Counted from the first letter of the stretch, positions 1 through 12,996 are shown. The stretch is 64,000 bases of DNA from Vanilla planifolia (GCA_023846275.1 CM043868.1:14045755-14109754); one strand, 5' to 3'. Notes: generated by a model from the sequence alone, not told the origin. Made by a program: numbers and translations.

Positions 1-719
1 TTGAAAGTATATTAAAGAACTACATGATGAGGACATTATCTAAGCTTAGTGGCACACCATTCACTATCTACCACATGAGCTAAATATCTAGCACATCCAT
101 GAGCTAACACCTCTAGGCTTCTCAGTAATCTTCAAATCATAGCTTTGTTAAGTGTTGATCAATTTCATCCTCTTAAGAAAGTGGAAGTAGTGTGAATAGA
201 AAAGCTCTTATAAATTCTCCAACCACAATGCCACTTTTTGGGAATTATGGCTCTCACCTTTCCATTAATCTTGAGTACTTTGAGTTGAAAAGAAGCCTTG
301 TTTACCTTGCATTATTTAGGACATTGCATCACAATCAATTTTTTCTTGATGTTCTTGAGCTAGACATTGCTGTCAAAAGAACCCATTAAACCATCAAAAG
401 TGGGAGGAATTAGTAGAAATCATCCATATCATGGTCCTTCATGCTTCCATCACTCTCAATAGCCATGTGTTGCTAATCGTGATACACCCTTTAATAGCTC
501 TAACAATGATTGGCTTGGTTGTTGCAACTATCATGAATAGTTTGTTGAATTGCGACTTGTCAATGAGTTGCATCACTGTCTTTCTATAAATTGTGTTGTA
601 TGAGTAGTAATAGAAGCATGAACTACTTTGGTGATATTATGCATCACAGTTGTGATAATAGCAATAAGATCCTTATCTCTAATGATAGAATCAGTCCTCT
701 AATCTCTTGCATCTCTTGC
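1..719. other. unassigned AT-rich sequence
   Basis: No gene recognised. Open frames here are short, start at GTG or other non-ATG codons, and match no family I know. Its position next to an LTR-type repeat suggests decayed transposon sequence. Confidence 0.4.
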
Positions 720-1874
720 TTATTGAGGGATGCCATGTGTCTTACTAACATCAACAATTGGAGTGTTCTCACTAACATGAACCTTAATTGTAGTAATACT
801 CCTTTTCAAAGCTCTCTTTGGAAGCATTGTGAACATTACCAATTAAGGTATTAATAACTTGTTAAATATAAGGGAATGGATATTAGTTACATGTCACATG
901 ATTTCCTACTAACCTAAAATAAATTTGCAAATTATACTAAACTCTATTCTGATACCACTATGCTACACTTGGATCTCAGAATACGGTACATCCTAACAAC
1001 TTAAGCATGTTGAAACGGACTTTAGTCTCAACCCACATGTAATAAGTTAGAATAAAGGCTAAGTAATTCGGCTTTGAATTATATAAAGAAAACAACATAT
1101 ATTATGAGAATTTGATAACATAAGCAAGGGCTAATATTTATTTATTTAGAAAAGGCTTGTGATCATACTTAAAGCTAAAATAACATAATTATACAATTTT
1201 AACTATATAATACTAATCATATATCAAGTTCCCAAGATAATAGGAAAATCAATTAAATCAATCAAACTCTTAAATATATTTCCAAAAGATGGCTTATTGT
1301 TAGAACTTCTAGGCATTGACGCAATGTAAACATCTAAAATCGTCTCATTAACATGAGCTATGATAGTAGTAATACTCCTTTTCATAACCCTCTTAGGAAA
1401 CATTGTGCACATTACTTATTAATGTATTAATAATTTATTAAATATATAATTCAAGGAAATGGATGTCAAACACATTATATTGTTTAACTTGGACAAATAT
1501 GACAAACTAATCTAAAATAAAATATCACATTACACGAAACTTTGTTTTGATACCTTTGCTACATTTTGGGTTATGAAGGTAGTATACCCCAACAAATTGG
1601 GTATGTTGAAAGGACTTAATATCAACCCACACATGACAAGTTGGGTGTCAAGGCTAAGTAATGTGACTTTGAATTAAATGAAACCCATGTATTTTAGTAG
1701 AAGAATTTGACAACATATGCAAAATGTAATATTAATTTAATCAAAAAAGGTATGTGTCATCATGCTAAAATTTGAAATAATAGTAATACAATTTAAATAG
1801 CCTAATGTTAATCATATACCAAGTTTCAAAGATAATAAGATAATTAACTAAAATAACTATGCTCTTGAATATCA
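720..1874 (-). repeat. tandem pair of diverged LTR plus primer-binding-site units
   Basis: Two diverged head-to-tail copies, about 720-1296 and 1297-1874, with an offset of about 577-597 bases. Matching landmarks are TAGTAATACTCCTTTTCA (about 790 and 1367), the block around GCTACA (962 and 1558), and the AATCATATA(T/C)CAAGTT block (about 1214 and 1810). Each copy holds TCTGATACCA- or TTTGATACCT-like sequence (948-957 and 1546-1555), the reverse complement of the initiator-tRNA-Met primer site of plant LTR retrotransposons, next to a GTAGCA LTR end on the - strand. I read this as a tandem LTR plus 5' leader of a - strand element. No coding sequence of that element is recognisable nearby. Confidence 0.6.
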
Positions 1875-4800
1875 TTTTTAAAAAATAACTCATAGTTGAC
1901 TATCATAAGATGATGATCCACCAATCAAATGAACATGATTTGAAAAAAAATATATATACAAAATAGCATTGGAGTTTGCAAAACAAATCAATAAGTGAAA
2001 TCAGTTGTGAAGAATAATTGATAGGTATTAAGGGATGTTGACCAAGAGTAACTCTCTTGGGTGATACTTTTGGATATAGTAGCCTATCCTTTGGAGTTGG
2101 TAGGTCAAAATTTTAGTGGATGATTGTCTTTCTTAGGAGAATGAATGGTTAAAGTTTTTAGGGTTTGCATCAAAGAGAATAGGGAAAGCTTGGTTTGAAT
2201 CAAAGAATAATTTTTGAATGAGGATGTTCAACCGTGACACCCACTATAATAGTCTGAAGGAAGGATAATGGGTGATGAAGAACACAACAAATGGCCTTAA
2301 AGAAGAGATTGCCTTTTTGTGCCTAAAATTGGAGGCTAAAGAGTGGTGCTCTTTATTAAGGGTTTGGAATATGATTGAAAAGTTGCTCTTCAAAGCTCTA
2401 TTGTTCAAAGCATACCAGTGTTGAGATATTGGATGAAAGGATATGGAGTTTGATGAGCAAGACAATTAAGAAAGCACTGTTGAAGGGATTTTGGGATTTT
2501 TCATCTTTCTAGAAGGGTGTTGAGGAAGTTTTGATCACCTTGCTAGAAAAACAGGTTACTACACCCGAAGTTTTGTTTCTTCCATCCATTATTTGATTTC
2601 TTAGCCAACTTACCTTAAGGAATATAAAGCTTGAATTCAATCATCCAAAAAAGAAAAAGAGAGCACTTGATTGGAGTGGCATATTTAGCAGATAATTTTT
2701 TTTCATTTGTGATGTACCTATAAAAAAAGTTATACTTCTTTTTTTGCAATAAAGAAACTATTAACGTGAAATTTTTCTAATTCTTTGGTTGAGATCTTGA
2801 TCAAACTTTTAGCAAATAATTATGTCAATTGGGAAATAGTTGTTCTCCATTCATTTATCAGAAAAGTATCAAGGTTATTGGGTTTCACTCAATAATTGTA
2901 AGGATTTTAGCATTGTAATTTCTTGAGAATAAGTACCCCATGATACTTTTCCATATAGGTCCCTCTTTCAAGTTTTTGATGTGCTACTTTGGCAAATGAG
3001 TATGACTTTGTTAGTGTCTTGTCTTAGGAAGTGGTTCTGGTTATTAGAAATAAGAAAGGTTATTTTGTTGATCAGCTATCTTAGAGAGATGTTCTTAGAT
3101 GGATTATTCTGCAAAGAGAGGACAATTGAGAAACATCTTATTTTTGCTCTTGATCTCTATGTAGATGCTACTACTTGGATGGTTCAATGCTCACCACTTA
3201 GTGGAAAATTAGTTGAGGAAAAGGGAAAAAGCAAGGTTAGGAGAAAAGTAATCCAAGAGAAAGAGGAGAAAAACGACACCAGTCGAGAAATAATCAATGT
3301 CGAAGAAGATGCAAATGGATAAGTAGGTCTCTCTTTAGCCTTCTTATATGAAAACGCAAACATTTGAAATTGAGGTTAGTGGCTCTTGGAAAATAATTGA
3401 AGAGTTAATCAATATTATAGTGAAATGTCCTAGTAGACTATTGGACTTCAAAAGCTAGTCACTTCGCATTTTTGAGTTGTTGGTGAGTTTCTTTCTCTAC
3501 CCATGCTTCAAGGATTAAGGTTGACCCATTAATCGCATAGAAAATATTGAGCTCAATGTTACTTTCCCTTGGGATTTCAGCCTCCTTAGGGAGTAGTTAG
3601 AGGGTTTGCTAGAAATGCTTAAGTTCTACTTTTATTGAATGATAGTGAGTTGAGCTATCGAAGCAAGTCAGAAATATGTGGCTCATTTATAAATTGGCTT
3701 TTAGCTTGAATAATGTATGATTTTACTTTCATCAATTTTTTAAATTATGAGTACATTTAATTTTTTTAAATGTGTCAGGGCTTAAGAGTGGCTATCTAAA
3801 TAATTGGAAGGAAAAATTGGCATGATAGGTTACTTTAAAAGCTCTCCTTTGATAGGCAAAACCTTTTTTTTCCAAAATAAATGACTTCAGGAACTCAATG
3901 CAACACTTGATGAGTGAGTAAATACAATGACCAAAGATTTGAAGTTTTGAGAATATGAAATTTCTTGATTGTAAAGGTGTCAGAAAGTTTCGACCAAAGC
4001 CTTCTTCAACTGATTAGAGAGAAAAAGGGAGAAGATAATGCTGTCGAAGAGCTTGATTATAAAATGGCCTAGTCTTAGGTAAAGAAGAATAAGCTAATTG
4101 ATAAAATTGTCTTTACCTCAGCTCTTGGGACTTTAGAACATATCTTCTCTTTGAACGGAAGAAATACGACCTATAATTCCTAGCTCAAGGTTATACCTGG
4201 TGCCAAGACTTTCTCTCTACTCAGACCTCATATAAGATGAGTAATATTTGAAAATTAGTTGGATTCAATTACTTATGATGAAGCCTTCAATTTGATTCAT
4301 TTGACCCTTATTTTAAGACCATATTTTTGAATGAATGGTTTGACTTAAAGCCATTTCTTGATTGACTTGTAATTTTTTTTTACTTCTTTGACACCATTGT
4401 CCATTAAATAAATGGTCAAACAACCAATCATGCATACGTGCATGTGGGAATGCAGCAGTGTAATAACATGAAGAGGTATCACTTGTAGGAGTTCATTATA
4501 GAATTTATATGACACAAGGGTAAGCTCACACTTCTATATTTTTTGTGGATCACTTTGGGTTAATTCCTCATTTCTTGCATCTTGAAGAAGTATCATTGAT
4601 GCACTCATTTGTTTCTTTACCTACCTGGTTAGAGCCTACCCTTCTCCTTCAATTGGTTTGATTGCTCCATCTCTTGTTTAAGTGTATTCTAGATGTCCAA
4701 AAGAGCTTGCCTCATTGTCAATTGCTGTTTATACTGGACCCTACCTCATATACTCTATCATCAAACTCTTCATGGATACCTCCCCCCCCCCCCCTTGACT

Positions 4801-5400
4801 ATGATTTAACCATGCCCTTATGACAAGATAACAAGTCTTGCACTTTCTATCTTATACATGCTCATGTCTTTATTCTTAACCTAAGTTCATATTCCCAACT
4901 TAAGTTTGTCTTACCTTGCTTTTGCCACTTCCTTCTTATTTGTTTCTATAACCAAGACTTTCTATGAAGCATTGAGGCACTCTAAGCTCTATGACAGAGA
5001 TGTCCACCCTCATCTCCTACGAGACATGGGAATTAGTTTGGGCACCACTTAATGTACATATTTTTGTTTGTCAGTGGGGCTAAATTAGTTATCAAAGGCT
5101 TCATTTTGACATATATCCTCTATTATTGTGAGACTTTTTCTTTTGTTTTCCAACATATTTCAAAATAAATTTTATTTTCTCTTGTAGTCAATCACAATTG
5201 GATTATTTTTCAACTTAATTTCAAGAATGCATATTCTCTATAACTTTTAGAAAATTGTATATATGAAGCAACCATTGAAATTTATTGAAAGTGAATTACG
5301 TATACAAATTGAAGAAATCCATTAAGACTTAAAATAGAATGTTAGAGCTTGGTTAGAAAGGTTTAGTTGAACACAACTTTAGATTGACCATTCAATTCAA
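1875..5400. other. degenerate sequence, no gene recognised
   Basis: AT-rich, stop-rich sequence. The longest open frame (2981-3322, +) ends in a lysine- and glutamate-rich tail and matches nothing I recognise. A short C-run lies at about 4781-4795. The region just below 5480 may hold the decayed 3' part of the neighbouring - strand gypsy integrase, but no motif is firm. Confidence 0.4.
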
Positions 5401-5469
5401 GATAATTGATTGAGGATTAGCAAAAAAAATTAAAGCTCTTCTAAGTTAAATATTAAATTATTGTCCATA

Positions 5470-5700
5470 ATTATGGCCATTGGAACTTTGAATGTATAGA
5501 AGATTTTTTACCAGAGGAACCATTTTACTTAAGCGATGGATTGTGAGGGCATTTACCTTTATTTCAACCCAATTAGCAAAATTATCAACCAACACTAGCA
5601 AATATTCTCAATTACCTTTTTTTAGCATAAAATTTCCAAGAAAGTTCATGCCTTATATAGTGAAGTGCTATGAGAAAATTAGACTCCAAAGGATTTGTTG
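5470..5700 (-). pseudogene. gypsy integrase core fragment
   Basis: The - strand translation gives GMNFLGNF, then a stop, then YLLVLVDNFANWVEIK. This corresponds to the family pattern WGxDxxGPF...FLxVAxDyFTKWxEA of plant Ty3/gypsy integrases, which starts the catalytic core. Further 3', near 5.4 kb, NPQSIILN resembles the next catalytic-aspartate segment (IPxxIxSDNG), with the aspartate replaced. At least two stops interrupt it, so it cannot be active. It belongs to the element at 5.4-8.06 kb. Confidence 0.7.
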
Positions 5701-6386
5701 GTTGTTGAATTGAGCTTGCATGGATCTAACATTTGAAGTACTTCATGAAGTTGATTGCATCATATCAAAGGGTTGATCAATAATAGCCTTGTCAGATAAT
5801 CTTTGACTACAAAGATCTTTTGGAAGTATGATTCTCAAACTCTCTTAAGTGAATTTCTTTTAAGCATTGGAGATGAGGCTACAAATAAGATCTTTGAGCA
5901 CATCATTGGTTAGGAGATATCAACAAGTCTAAGCTTGTGTTGTCGACTTTTTGACTGTTGTTGGGGAGTTTTAGCAACTTCAAGAAAAATATATTAAGTT
6001 GTATTTAGCTAGAGCTTTATTTGACCTACAACATCTTGAGAGTTTCATTACTCCAAATTGATAGCATAGGCAAGTAGATTAGATCTTTAATTTTTTCTAA
6101 GACATATGGTGCTTGATCTTTAGTTCTCATAAAATGCTGACACACAATGGAATCGAAGTTTTTGAACATACAGAGCACGAGTTGTTAGTTCTCAGAGATC
6201 TCATGATCAAGACTTGACATATTTGAGGGAGTCCATAGAAAAAAATCAGTGTAATTAGAAAGAATTGAGAAGGTGACCTCTCTTTCAATTTCCTTTAGAA
6301 CTTAACAAAATTTTATTGGCATATTTATAGATTTTTTCAATTTATTTGATCAACTTATTTCTTAATTTGAACGTTCCACTTGAAAA

Positions 6387-6960
6387 TTAATTTCTCCTTG
6401 CCTTCTCTTCAACCTCCTTCTCCGTCATTTCCTCCAGCACAGTATGGTAACACTTTTGAGATTGGAGAAAATTTCTTTTGATAATGGCTTGTTCCACCAT
6501 TGTCAAAAATTTGATTGCTAAATGCACCATAAAAGGTATAATACGGAAGAGGTTGAGTGTGCCCTTTTTGCGAACTACATTGTAGGTGGATGGTTCTTCA
6601 CAATGCAAAAAATCCTTCATGTGCACTATTGAAGCTATCATTGATTCTATGGGTTATTGGAAAAATGATGAATCTTTCAAGGTAATGACTTTGTTCAAAA
6701 ATCTGATGATAAGGCTCATCAAGAGTTTCATCTGTAGGAATGCCTCAAGAAAAAGAACATTGATAGAGAGCCCGAATTGATGAAAACTCAATTAGAAATT
6801 GTGATCTTAGGAGATATCATGATTGCATCATCAAAAGGGTTCATAAGAGTGGGGAGGTCCTTGGTTGAGATAGTTTTTAGGATTCTTGGGATGAATTTTG
6901 AGGAGGCTTTATGATGGATGTAGTCCCCACTATCCTTAGAGTAGACTGTTTTGGCATCAA
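6387..6960 (-). pseudogene. gypsy protease region fragment
   Basis: Reading the - strand from about 6900 downward, TISTKDLP...FDDAIMIS matches the conserved TFxxxDLxxxxxPHxDALVI block before Tat-lineage proteases. INVLFLEAFLQMKL at about 6770-6722 matches the protease active-site block (DxGSSADILFxxAFxxM), with the aspartate lost. The open stretch 6641-6387 continues with PSTYNVV and KCYHTVLEE, matching the end of this domain (PSxYNAILGRxxL...CYxxSL). The order and spacing are as in intact elements, but frameshifts separate the pieces. Confidence 0.75.
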
Positions 6961-7059
6961 TGGTATGCCACTAAGAATCATGTAAATGATATTCAATAAC
7001 TTTTTACCCTTGTTCTTTGATTGGGCAGACTCAGTCGAGACTATTTAAAGTTGTGCCTC

Positions 7060-8030
7060 GATAGCCAAAGAGTTTGTTTCATGCTTATCAACATTCAGAT
7101 TTTTTTTATTGGAATTCCTGAATGTTCCCCTTGTTGAGAAGATTTTCAATCAAATTTTTGAGTTATCTACATTGTTCAATATCATGGCCCCCATCCTCAT
7201 GATACTTGGAATGATTATTCTGGTTTCGTTAGGCTATTGATGCTTTCATGGGTGCTAGGGTTTGATAATAACCCTTTTCCTTGATTGTTGAGAGAACTTC
7301 AACCAGAGTTTGGTTGAAAGTGGTATGCAAATCTTCAGTTGTGGAGCTTGAAGAGGCTTAAGAAACATTTTCTGTTGCTCAAAATACCAAGCCTTCGTTA
7401 CGTTGTTGGGCTTAGGATCTACAGTTGAAGCCTCCTTCATGAAAAACTGCATTTTTTGATCTTCAATTTTCTTCTTCTCTTTCTCAAAAATAATATAGCT
7501 ATTGGCTATCTTGAGGAGTTTCTCCATAGATTCTGTTGTAAAGTTAGAAGGGGACTAGTTGGGTTTCGAGAATGCCAGACTTGAACTAGAACCACCACCA
7601 TCAGTTTTTACTCCACTTTGGTAAACTCCTGGGCAGCTTCATTAAATCTTCAAATTTGTATATATTAGACATACTCTTGGACAAACTGAAAAAAGGTTAA
7701 TTCCTTTAGTTAACAAGCTATGAGATGGCCAAAGCTAATATAAAGATAGCAAAACAAAAGAACGATCCTTTAGGCAGATGCTAGAACAATTCCATGTTAT
7801 ATCCTTCCGAAACTGTCCAGAAGTTTGCATCGGGTTGCCTTTGGCATTGGTCAGATCGACAATGTAGTGTCCAATTCTATCATGAATATATTGGGTTCAT
7901 TAGTCTTTCATTTATAGAACAAGATGGTGGAAATCTTGTACTTCGTAGGTAAGTCCTCATGTACGATATTCTGTGCAAGTGATTCCCATTAGAAGTCTTC
8001 TTAGGCTCTCTCTGATATAGCTTACTCTCA
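7060..8030 (-). pseudogene. gypsy gag fragment
   Basis: The open stretch 7527-7255 (- strand) starts with MEKLLKIANSYI, like the helical ELLxxAxxYI segment ending retrotransposon gag capsids. Past it, at about 7227-7085, KYHEDGGHDIEQC then LKNLIENLLNKGNIQEF reproduces the Tat/Athila gag C-terminus (CxFHxDxGHDTExC...LKxxIExLIxxGxLxxF). One stop interrupts it and the first cysteine is lost. From 8.03 to 7.53 kb there are weaker capsid-like pieces. The match is to family patterns I know, not to a database hit. Confidence 0.8.
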
Positions 8031-8131
8031 ATTTCGTTGTTGGAGAAACTTATGTAGAAGCCTGGGCAAGGTTTGGCCTTGTGAGAGGCTGCTAAATTGA
8101 GGGCCTGATGACGCTACTAGACAGATCAGGA

Positions 8132-8279
8132 TAAGCTGAAGCTGAACCACATGCTAGTTGAATGACAAGATAACACTTGGTGGTTTGATTTCCTTAGAGC
8201 TAAGCTGAAGCACATGCTAGTTGATTTTTCTGCAGGGGCGTTGACAAGATAACCCTTGGGTTTGATTTCCGTATAGCTA
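8132..8279. repeat. 69-bp tandem duplication
   Basis: Two head-to-tail copies start with TAAGCTGAAG at 8132 and 8201. Both run through CACATGCTAGTTGA, TGACAAGATAAC and TTTGATTTCC. The second has a short insertion. The duplication looks local, just upstream (in element sense) of the - strand gypsy gag. Confidence 0.8.
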
Positions 8280-11200
8280 GGGGAGCAGGAGAATGTGGGG
8301 CAATCTTGGTCAGAACTAAGATTGGAACAATTGTATGGGAAGCATAACAGCCATGGTATGCACAATAACCATGAATTGTGCAATCTAGCAAAATGTTAGT
8401 TTGTTGGTGTTAGGCTCTTTAGAAGAGTATGTTGCTCTAAATTTAATCGTTAAGAGAGGCCAGTTTAATTGGTCACCTACCAATGGCCTCAAGAAAGTAG
8501 GTAGTGTCAAATTTCTCAGAAAAATATAGATGTTGATGCCTCAAATTGTATGCCATTCTTTGTTTGTCTATCATTTATGACAAAAAAAACACCAAAAGAT
8601 ATTGCAGGAAAAATTGGGAAATAAGACAACAAACGTGAATGGAGAGTGAGAATTCATTAAAAGTGGAATAAAAATACTTGAGTATAAAGTTTCTCTTTCT
8701 CTAACAATTGATAGTTGTAATGGTATCATTGATCCCAAAAAAAGGATTTCTAATCACCACACGAGAGGAATTTATAAAATATTTTTTACAAGAAAAATAA
8801 TTATAGATAGCTACAATGGTTATAACAAACTAACAATAAGAGTTTGCAAATATTTCAGGTTGTTTCTTAAGAGACTAATTAGGGAAATGGTCTCGAAAAA
8901 CACTTAGAAGATGTTGCAGGAAATGGTTTAATCAGAAAATGACCTAGAGGTGGATAAAAAAAGGCCACTAACTATCCACAAAATCTATTGCTATTGAGAA
9001 ACCCCATTGAATGCTTGACATGTGTTAGCCATCCAGTAGTGGAGATGTACTATTGGGATTGAGATTGTCGAAAAATACATATTCAATTATTTTTGTTAAA
9101 TTGCATTTTTTAATAAGAGCTTAACATTTTTTTTATTAGTTAATTATAAGAATACAAAATTAAAAAATAAAAAATAAAAGAAATGAATAAAATGAGTTTC
9201 ATAGGTGTGGGGAATGAGAAGAAGTGGAGGAAAGGAAAGGGAAGGGGAAAGGGAGGAAAGAAGACACTCACAATGAGATGTGGTGATATCAGAGGTAGTT
9301 GTTGATGTGGAAAGAAAGGAGGCACAACTAATGAAGGAGACAAGAAGAACTAGCAGCAACAACTTAAATGAGTTTTGATAAGACGATGATCTCGATAGTG
9401 TTGGTGGCATATGATTGAGATAAAGTGTGACCAGAGAAAGGAGAGGGAGATCAATGACATGGAAAGCTTGTTGGGAAGAAAAGAGAAGGCTATGTAGTAG
9501 TAAACGTAATTGGGTTTCTTATATGTTAGGTTTAATTATTTCTGTTTAGTTCAATATTTTTAATATCATCATTATGACTTTTTTATTCTTTGGTAACCCT
9601 TTTTTATATTTCTTTTTCCTTGAGTTCTTGATATCTTGTCCAATAAGATTCTTATTATTCTTTTTTTCTTTATCCATGACAAATAAGCTTGTTTGGTTGA
9701 GATTATTGTGGGAAATTACCTGAGCTTTGTGGTAGCTGTTTGGTAAAGATTTGACATTTACCACAACAGGATTTGGATCTTGTCCAAATGTACACCAAGT
9801 GCAATTACATGGCAACAAAACTTTGTCGCATGCCCTTGTATAGCTCACTTGTTGTTTTAGCTTGTGTCCTTTCCTCATCTTGCAATATCTTGTAGGTAAA
9901 ATCTTTTTTGTACCATTTTCTTGAAATTGTTTTGAAATACTTTGATCATTTCTAAATGCAAGTGTGTACCATTATGCCAAAGCATGATTTGATAGCTTCA
10001 ATTGGGCAAAAGGATACTTTTTCATTGGACAAGTGCACATTTAGTGAGAAGTAGCTGTTCAACTTGTCTAGTTATATGAAAAGCTTTTTATGATAAGCCT
10101 TGCCTCCATTTGTGAGTTAATCAACTTTTATCTTAGGCTTGAGTGGTTGTAGTCTATCGTCAAATCTAGAGAGTGCACTGTTGATATTTTCATTATCTTT
10201 CTTGTTAATTTTTTGCTATGGGCTTAGGTTTGCCTTGACTATAATATTCCTTGTATGAATAACTCATATTCTCAAAGGATGCTTGCTATTATTGTCCTGC
10301 ATTGTTGTCATTGGGAGCGTTTCGTTATTCATCGCAACTTTATAAATGATTGAACATGTTACACTAGTTGCACAACTCGTTGCTTTGGTGAACAAGAGGA
10401 GTATTCTATGTCATTGATGACTTTCCTTTGTTTCTTAATTTCTTCTCGTAATATGTACATGAAATGCTTATTGCTCCTTTTGATGCTTCTGATTTCTTTC
10501 ACCATAAAATACATGGTGCTTTGACACTAAATATGATGTTTTCTACCTCCATACTCTCGAGGAAAAGGGTGTTGCAATATGGAACATAAGAAGAAGAAGG
10601 ATCAAAGAGGGGTTTAGAGGGAAGCTTTGTTGGTAATAGAATAGATTGACAACACTATTGCAGGAACAATTTTTCTAAATGCTATGGAAAAGCATGTTGA
10701 AGATGTGTAAAGTGATGCCAAAACCAGATGCAAAAGAGAGAAATAAGAACTAAACTCACGAAAAGACCATGTACATAAGGAGAACCTTCATTATCAAAAC
10801 AAGTTTTTCCTCAAAAAGGATATGAGATGACGACCATACATCTTTTAAACCTCAAACCAACTTTAGCTTTTGAATGAGTGATATGCAACATAGGAAATCT
10901 TTATTCGCATGATATTTGGGAACAAAAAAAACATTTAGTTAGTGTTATAATTAGACAATTTAATCACAATATCAGATGGTATGATGCCCATCATCACTTG
11001 AGATAGTCTTTTATTGTCACCATCTAACCAAACTATCAAGTGGTTCAATGTTTCTGATAACATTTCATGATGAACTATTGGATGGTTTGATTGTCACTGT
11101 TGAAAACATAGTGTGGTTACTGTATGCTAATTCCATTGGGGCTGTTAGATGGTTTGATCTACTGCAAACAAGATCTGACTCAACAACATATCAAGCTTCT

Positions 11201-12646
11201 CTCGGTAATGGAAGTATATATCCATCTCCTACACTTTTTTTTTGGCTTGGTGTGGATGTTGGTTCTCATTCTACCTTTATAATATTTTTTATTTTTTATA
11301 ATAATAGTAGGAGTGATCATTATAATTTATCTTTAAACATGAATTATCCAAATCAAATAAATTTCTTTTGCCTCACAACACATATCATAACATTTATCTC
11401 AATGAATTAATATGATATTAAAAACTTAATGAAATAATTATTAAATTATTGATGTGGTGTGGGACTTTCTCTACTAATTTATTGATGACAATGGTAATAA
11501 TAGTAATGATAGTAGTATCATAACATTTTATTTTTAGGTATGAATTATCAAAATCAAATATTTACTTTATGCTGGAAGCATAACATTTCTCTCAATGAAC
11601 TTTAATTATGTGAAAAAAATTAGTGAAAACGAGATGGGATTTCATTATTTAGGGTTAGAGGAGAAGCTTTTTTTCTCCATATATATGTTTTCTTTGGTAC
11701 CTTAAGGGTACTTAAAAGCGTCATTTGGGTCACCTTACATCAAATAACTGATGCTTAAACAGGGCTAAACGTAATTCCTTTGATTAATTTTTGAGACGCT
11801 TGAGGCCTATACCTGAATTTGGCACATTGAAGTCAATATTTTTTACAACTTGCATCTTATTCCGCTTTCAAAGGATATCCACAGGTCCTTCATTGACAAT
11901 ATCCTTCTCCAACTTGGTGACAGCACCATTTGCAGCCCAACGAAAATAAAAACTTCTTTCCAGGAGATCCCACTGATCAAGCCGTGTTGGGTTTTGCTTT
12001 CTTTTCAAGCTATCCTATTCATTAGGCTTGCTCATTACATCAAACTATCTTGCAGCTCTCCTCAACTTTCAATGCATTAGGTGTGCTTATGGTTGGCACA
12101 GAGACGAGTTCATGGAAGTCAACCAAATTTGTACCCGACCTACTGATAATTTTGTCATCCAGATTTCTAGCTTCGAATTTTTCAATTTTGTTTTGGAATG
12201 TACAACGTTTTCATATTCTCATCATTCACAAGTTTGAGGTTGAGTTTTCTTAAAGAGGGTGGATGATGCACAATCTATTGTTGTATCCATTTTTCTAAAT
12301 TGAAGTTGGAGTTCTTGAGAATTCAAGAATAGCCCAGCCAGACCCACGAATTGGGTTGGATTTGTTTGCCTAAACCTAGCTTTTGTACCTGTGAGTTGGG
12401 CCAAACATCATAACAGCTCTAACTCAGAACCAAATTAAACATCGCTTGACCATCCTTAACCTCAAATATGTTAAGTCAGGCTTGGTTGGTTCACTTTATT
12501 GGTTCCAATCAGAAAACCTTTCCTAAACTGAATTAAAATATGACTATTGAGTCCAATCAATTAGGTCGAGTAGCAACCCTACTCATGACTACTTGTAGTA
12601 AGAACAACAAAATTATGAGTTATTGCATGGTTTTTGTTGTTTATAG
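8280..12646. other. unassigned AT-rich sequence, probably intron or 5' flank of SHOC1
   Basis: No gene recognised. Contents are a purine-rich block (about 9195-9400), a 110-codon ATG-initiated frame on the - strand (9878-9546, lysine- and asparagine-rich, no known family), and a diverged direct repeat at 11300-11420 and 11497-11615 sharing ATGAATTATC(C/A)AAATCAAATA. Because SHOC1 starts upstream of the window, this stretch is inferred to be intronic, unless earlier exons are hidden in it that I failed to see. Confidence 0.4.
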
Positions 12647-12771
12647 CACCTATGCCCCAAAATGGAAGGAACCCTTAAGGGATTATTTCAGATGCTCAAC
12701 TACCCTCAACAAGCTTTGCTTCATCGTAGTACAGGTGAATGTTCAGTTATATGTCTCATATGACTTTCATG
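12647..12771 (+). CDS. SHOC1: SHOC1, tentative upstream exon in this window
   Basis: A candidate exon bounded by TTTATAG/C (acceptor) and TTTCATG/GTGTGA (donor). It begins after one leftover base and ends with one base (G) that joins the CA starting the next exon, giving GCA and keeping frame across 12772-12996. The joined protein reads ...LYVSYDFHA/SFPFNMF, which fits the ISYE...SFP stretch before the EYGGP segment in plant SHOC1 as I remember it. The first half (APKWKEPLRDYF) is less certain. The true exon could be shorter, with an acceptor at the AG at 12733-12734. Spliced transcripts are needed to confirm it. Confidence 0.5.
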
Positions 12772-12996
12772 GTGTGATGAAAAGAGAGATAATCACAAAT
12801 ATATTCTTTTCTTTTTTTGGCTTCAATGGTTTAGTTTCAGAGGCAATGCACTAGACGAATAACTTGATTCTGTTATTTCAAATTATTTCTGAATACTTGA
12901 TATCAATATGGATTTAGTATGAAGTTTCAATCACAAGTTTTTCATAGATATTCTTACAGTGATTTATTTTGGTAAATTATTGAAGGCATGTTTCAG

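Larger units (their letters stand above)
5400..8060 (-). mobile_element. degenerate Ty3/gypsy (Tat-like) retrotransposon, internal region
   Basis: Read on the - strand, gag, protease, a weak RNase H and integrase follow in the normal Ty3/gypsy order from about 8.05 down to 5.4 kb. All are broken by stops and frameshifts. The gag end carries the HxxxGHxxxxC arrangement typical of the Tat/Athila branch. The RNase H lies only a few hundred bases past the protease, so the roughly 1 kb reverse transcriptase is missing or unrecognisable. I could not pair flanking LTRs with confidence, so the limits are approximate. Confidence 0.75.

Noticed and set aside
4781..4795. C-run as a possible regulatory or structural element
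   Set aside because: It is an isolated homopolymer run without a partner or repeated arrangement.
9546..9878. 110-codon ATG-initiated frame on the - strand with several cysteines
   Set aside because: No family recognised. Composition is lysine- and asparagine-rich as expected of AT-rich non-coding DNA, and there is no conserved neighbour. Kept only as a note.
11850..12253. Overlapping open frames with somewhat higher GC, possible SHOC1 or transposon exon
   Set aside because: No match to SHOC1 or retrotransposon motifs and no consistent splice sites.
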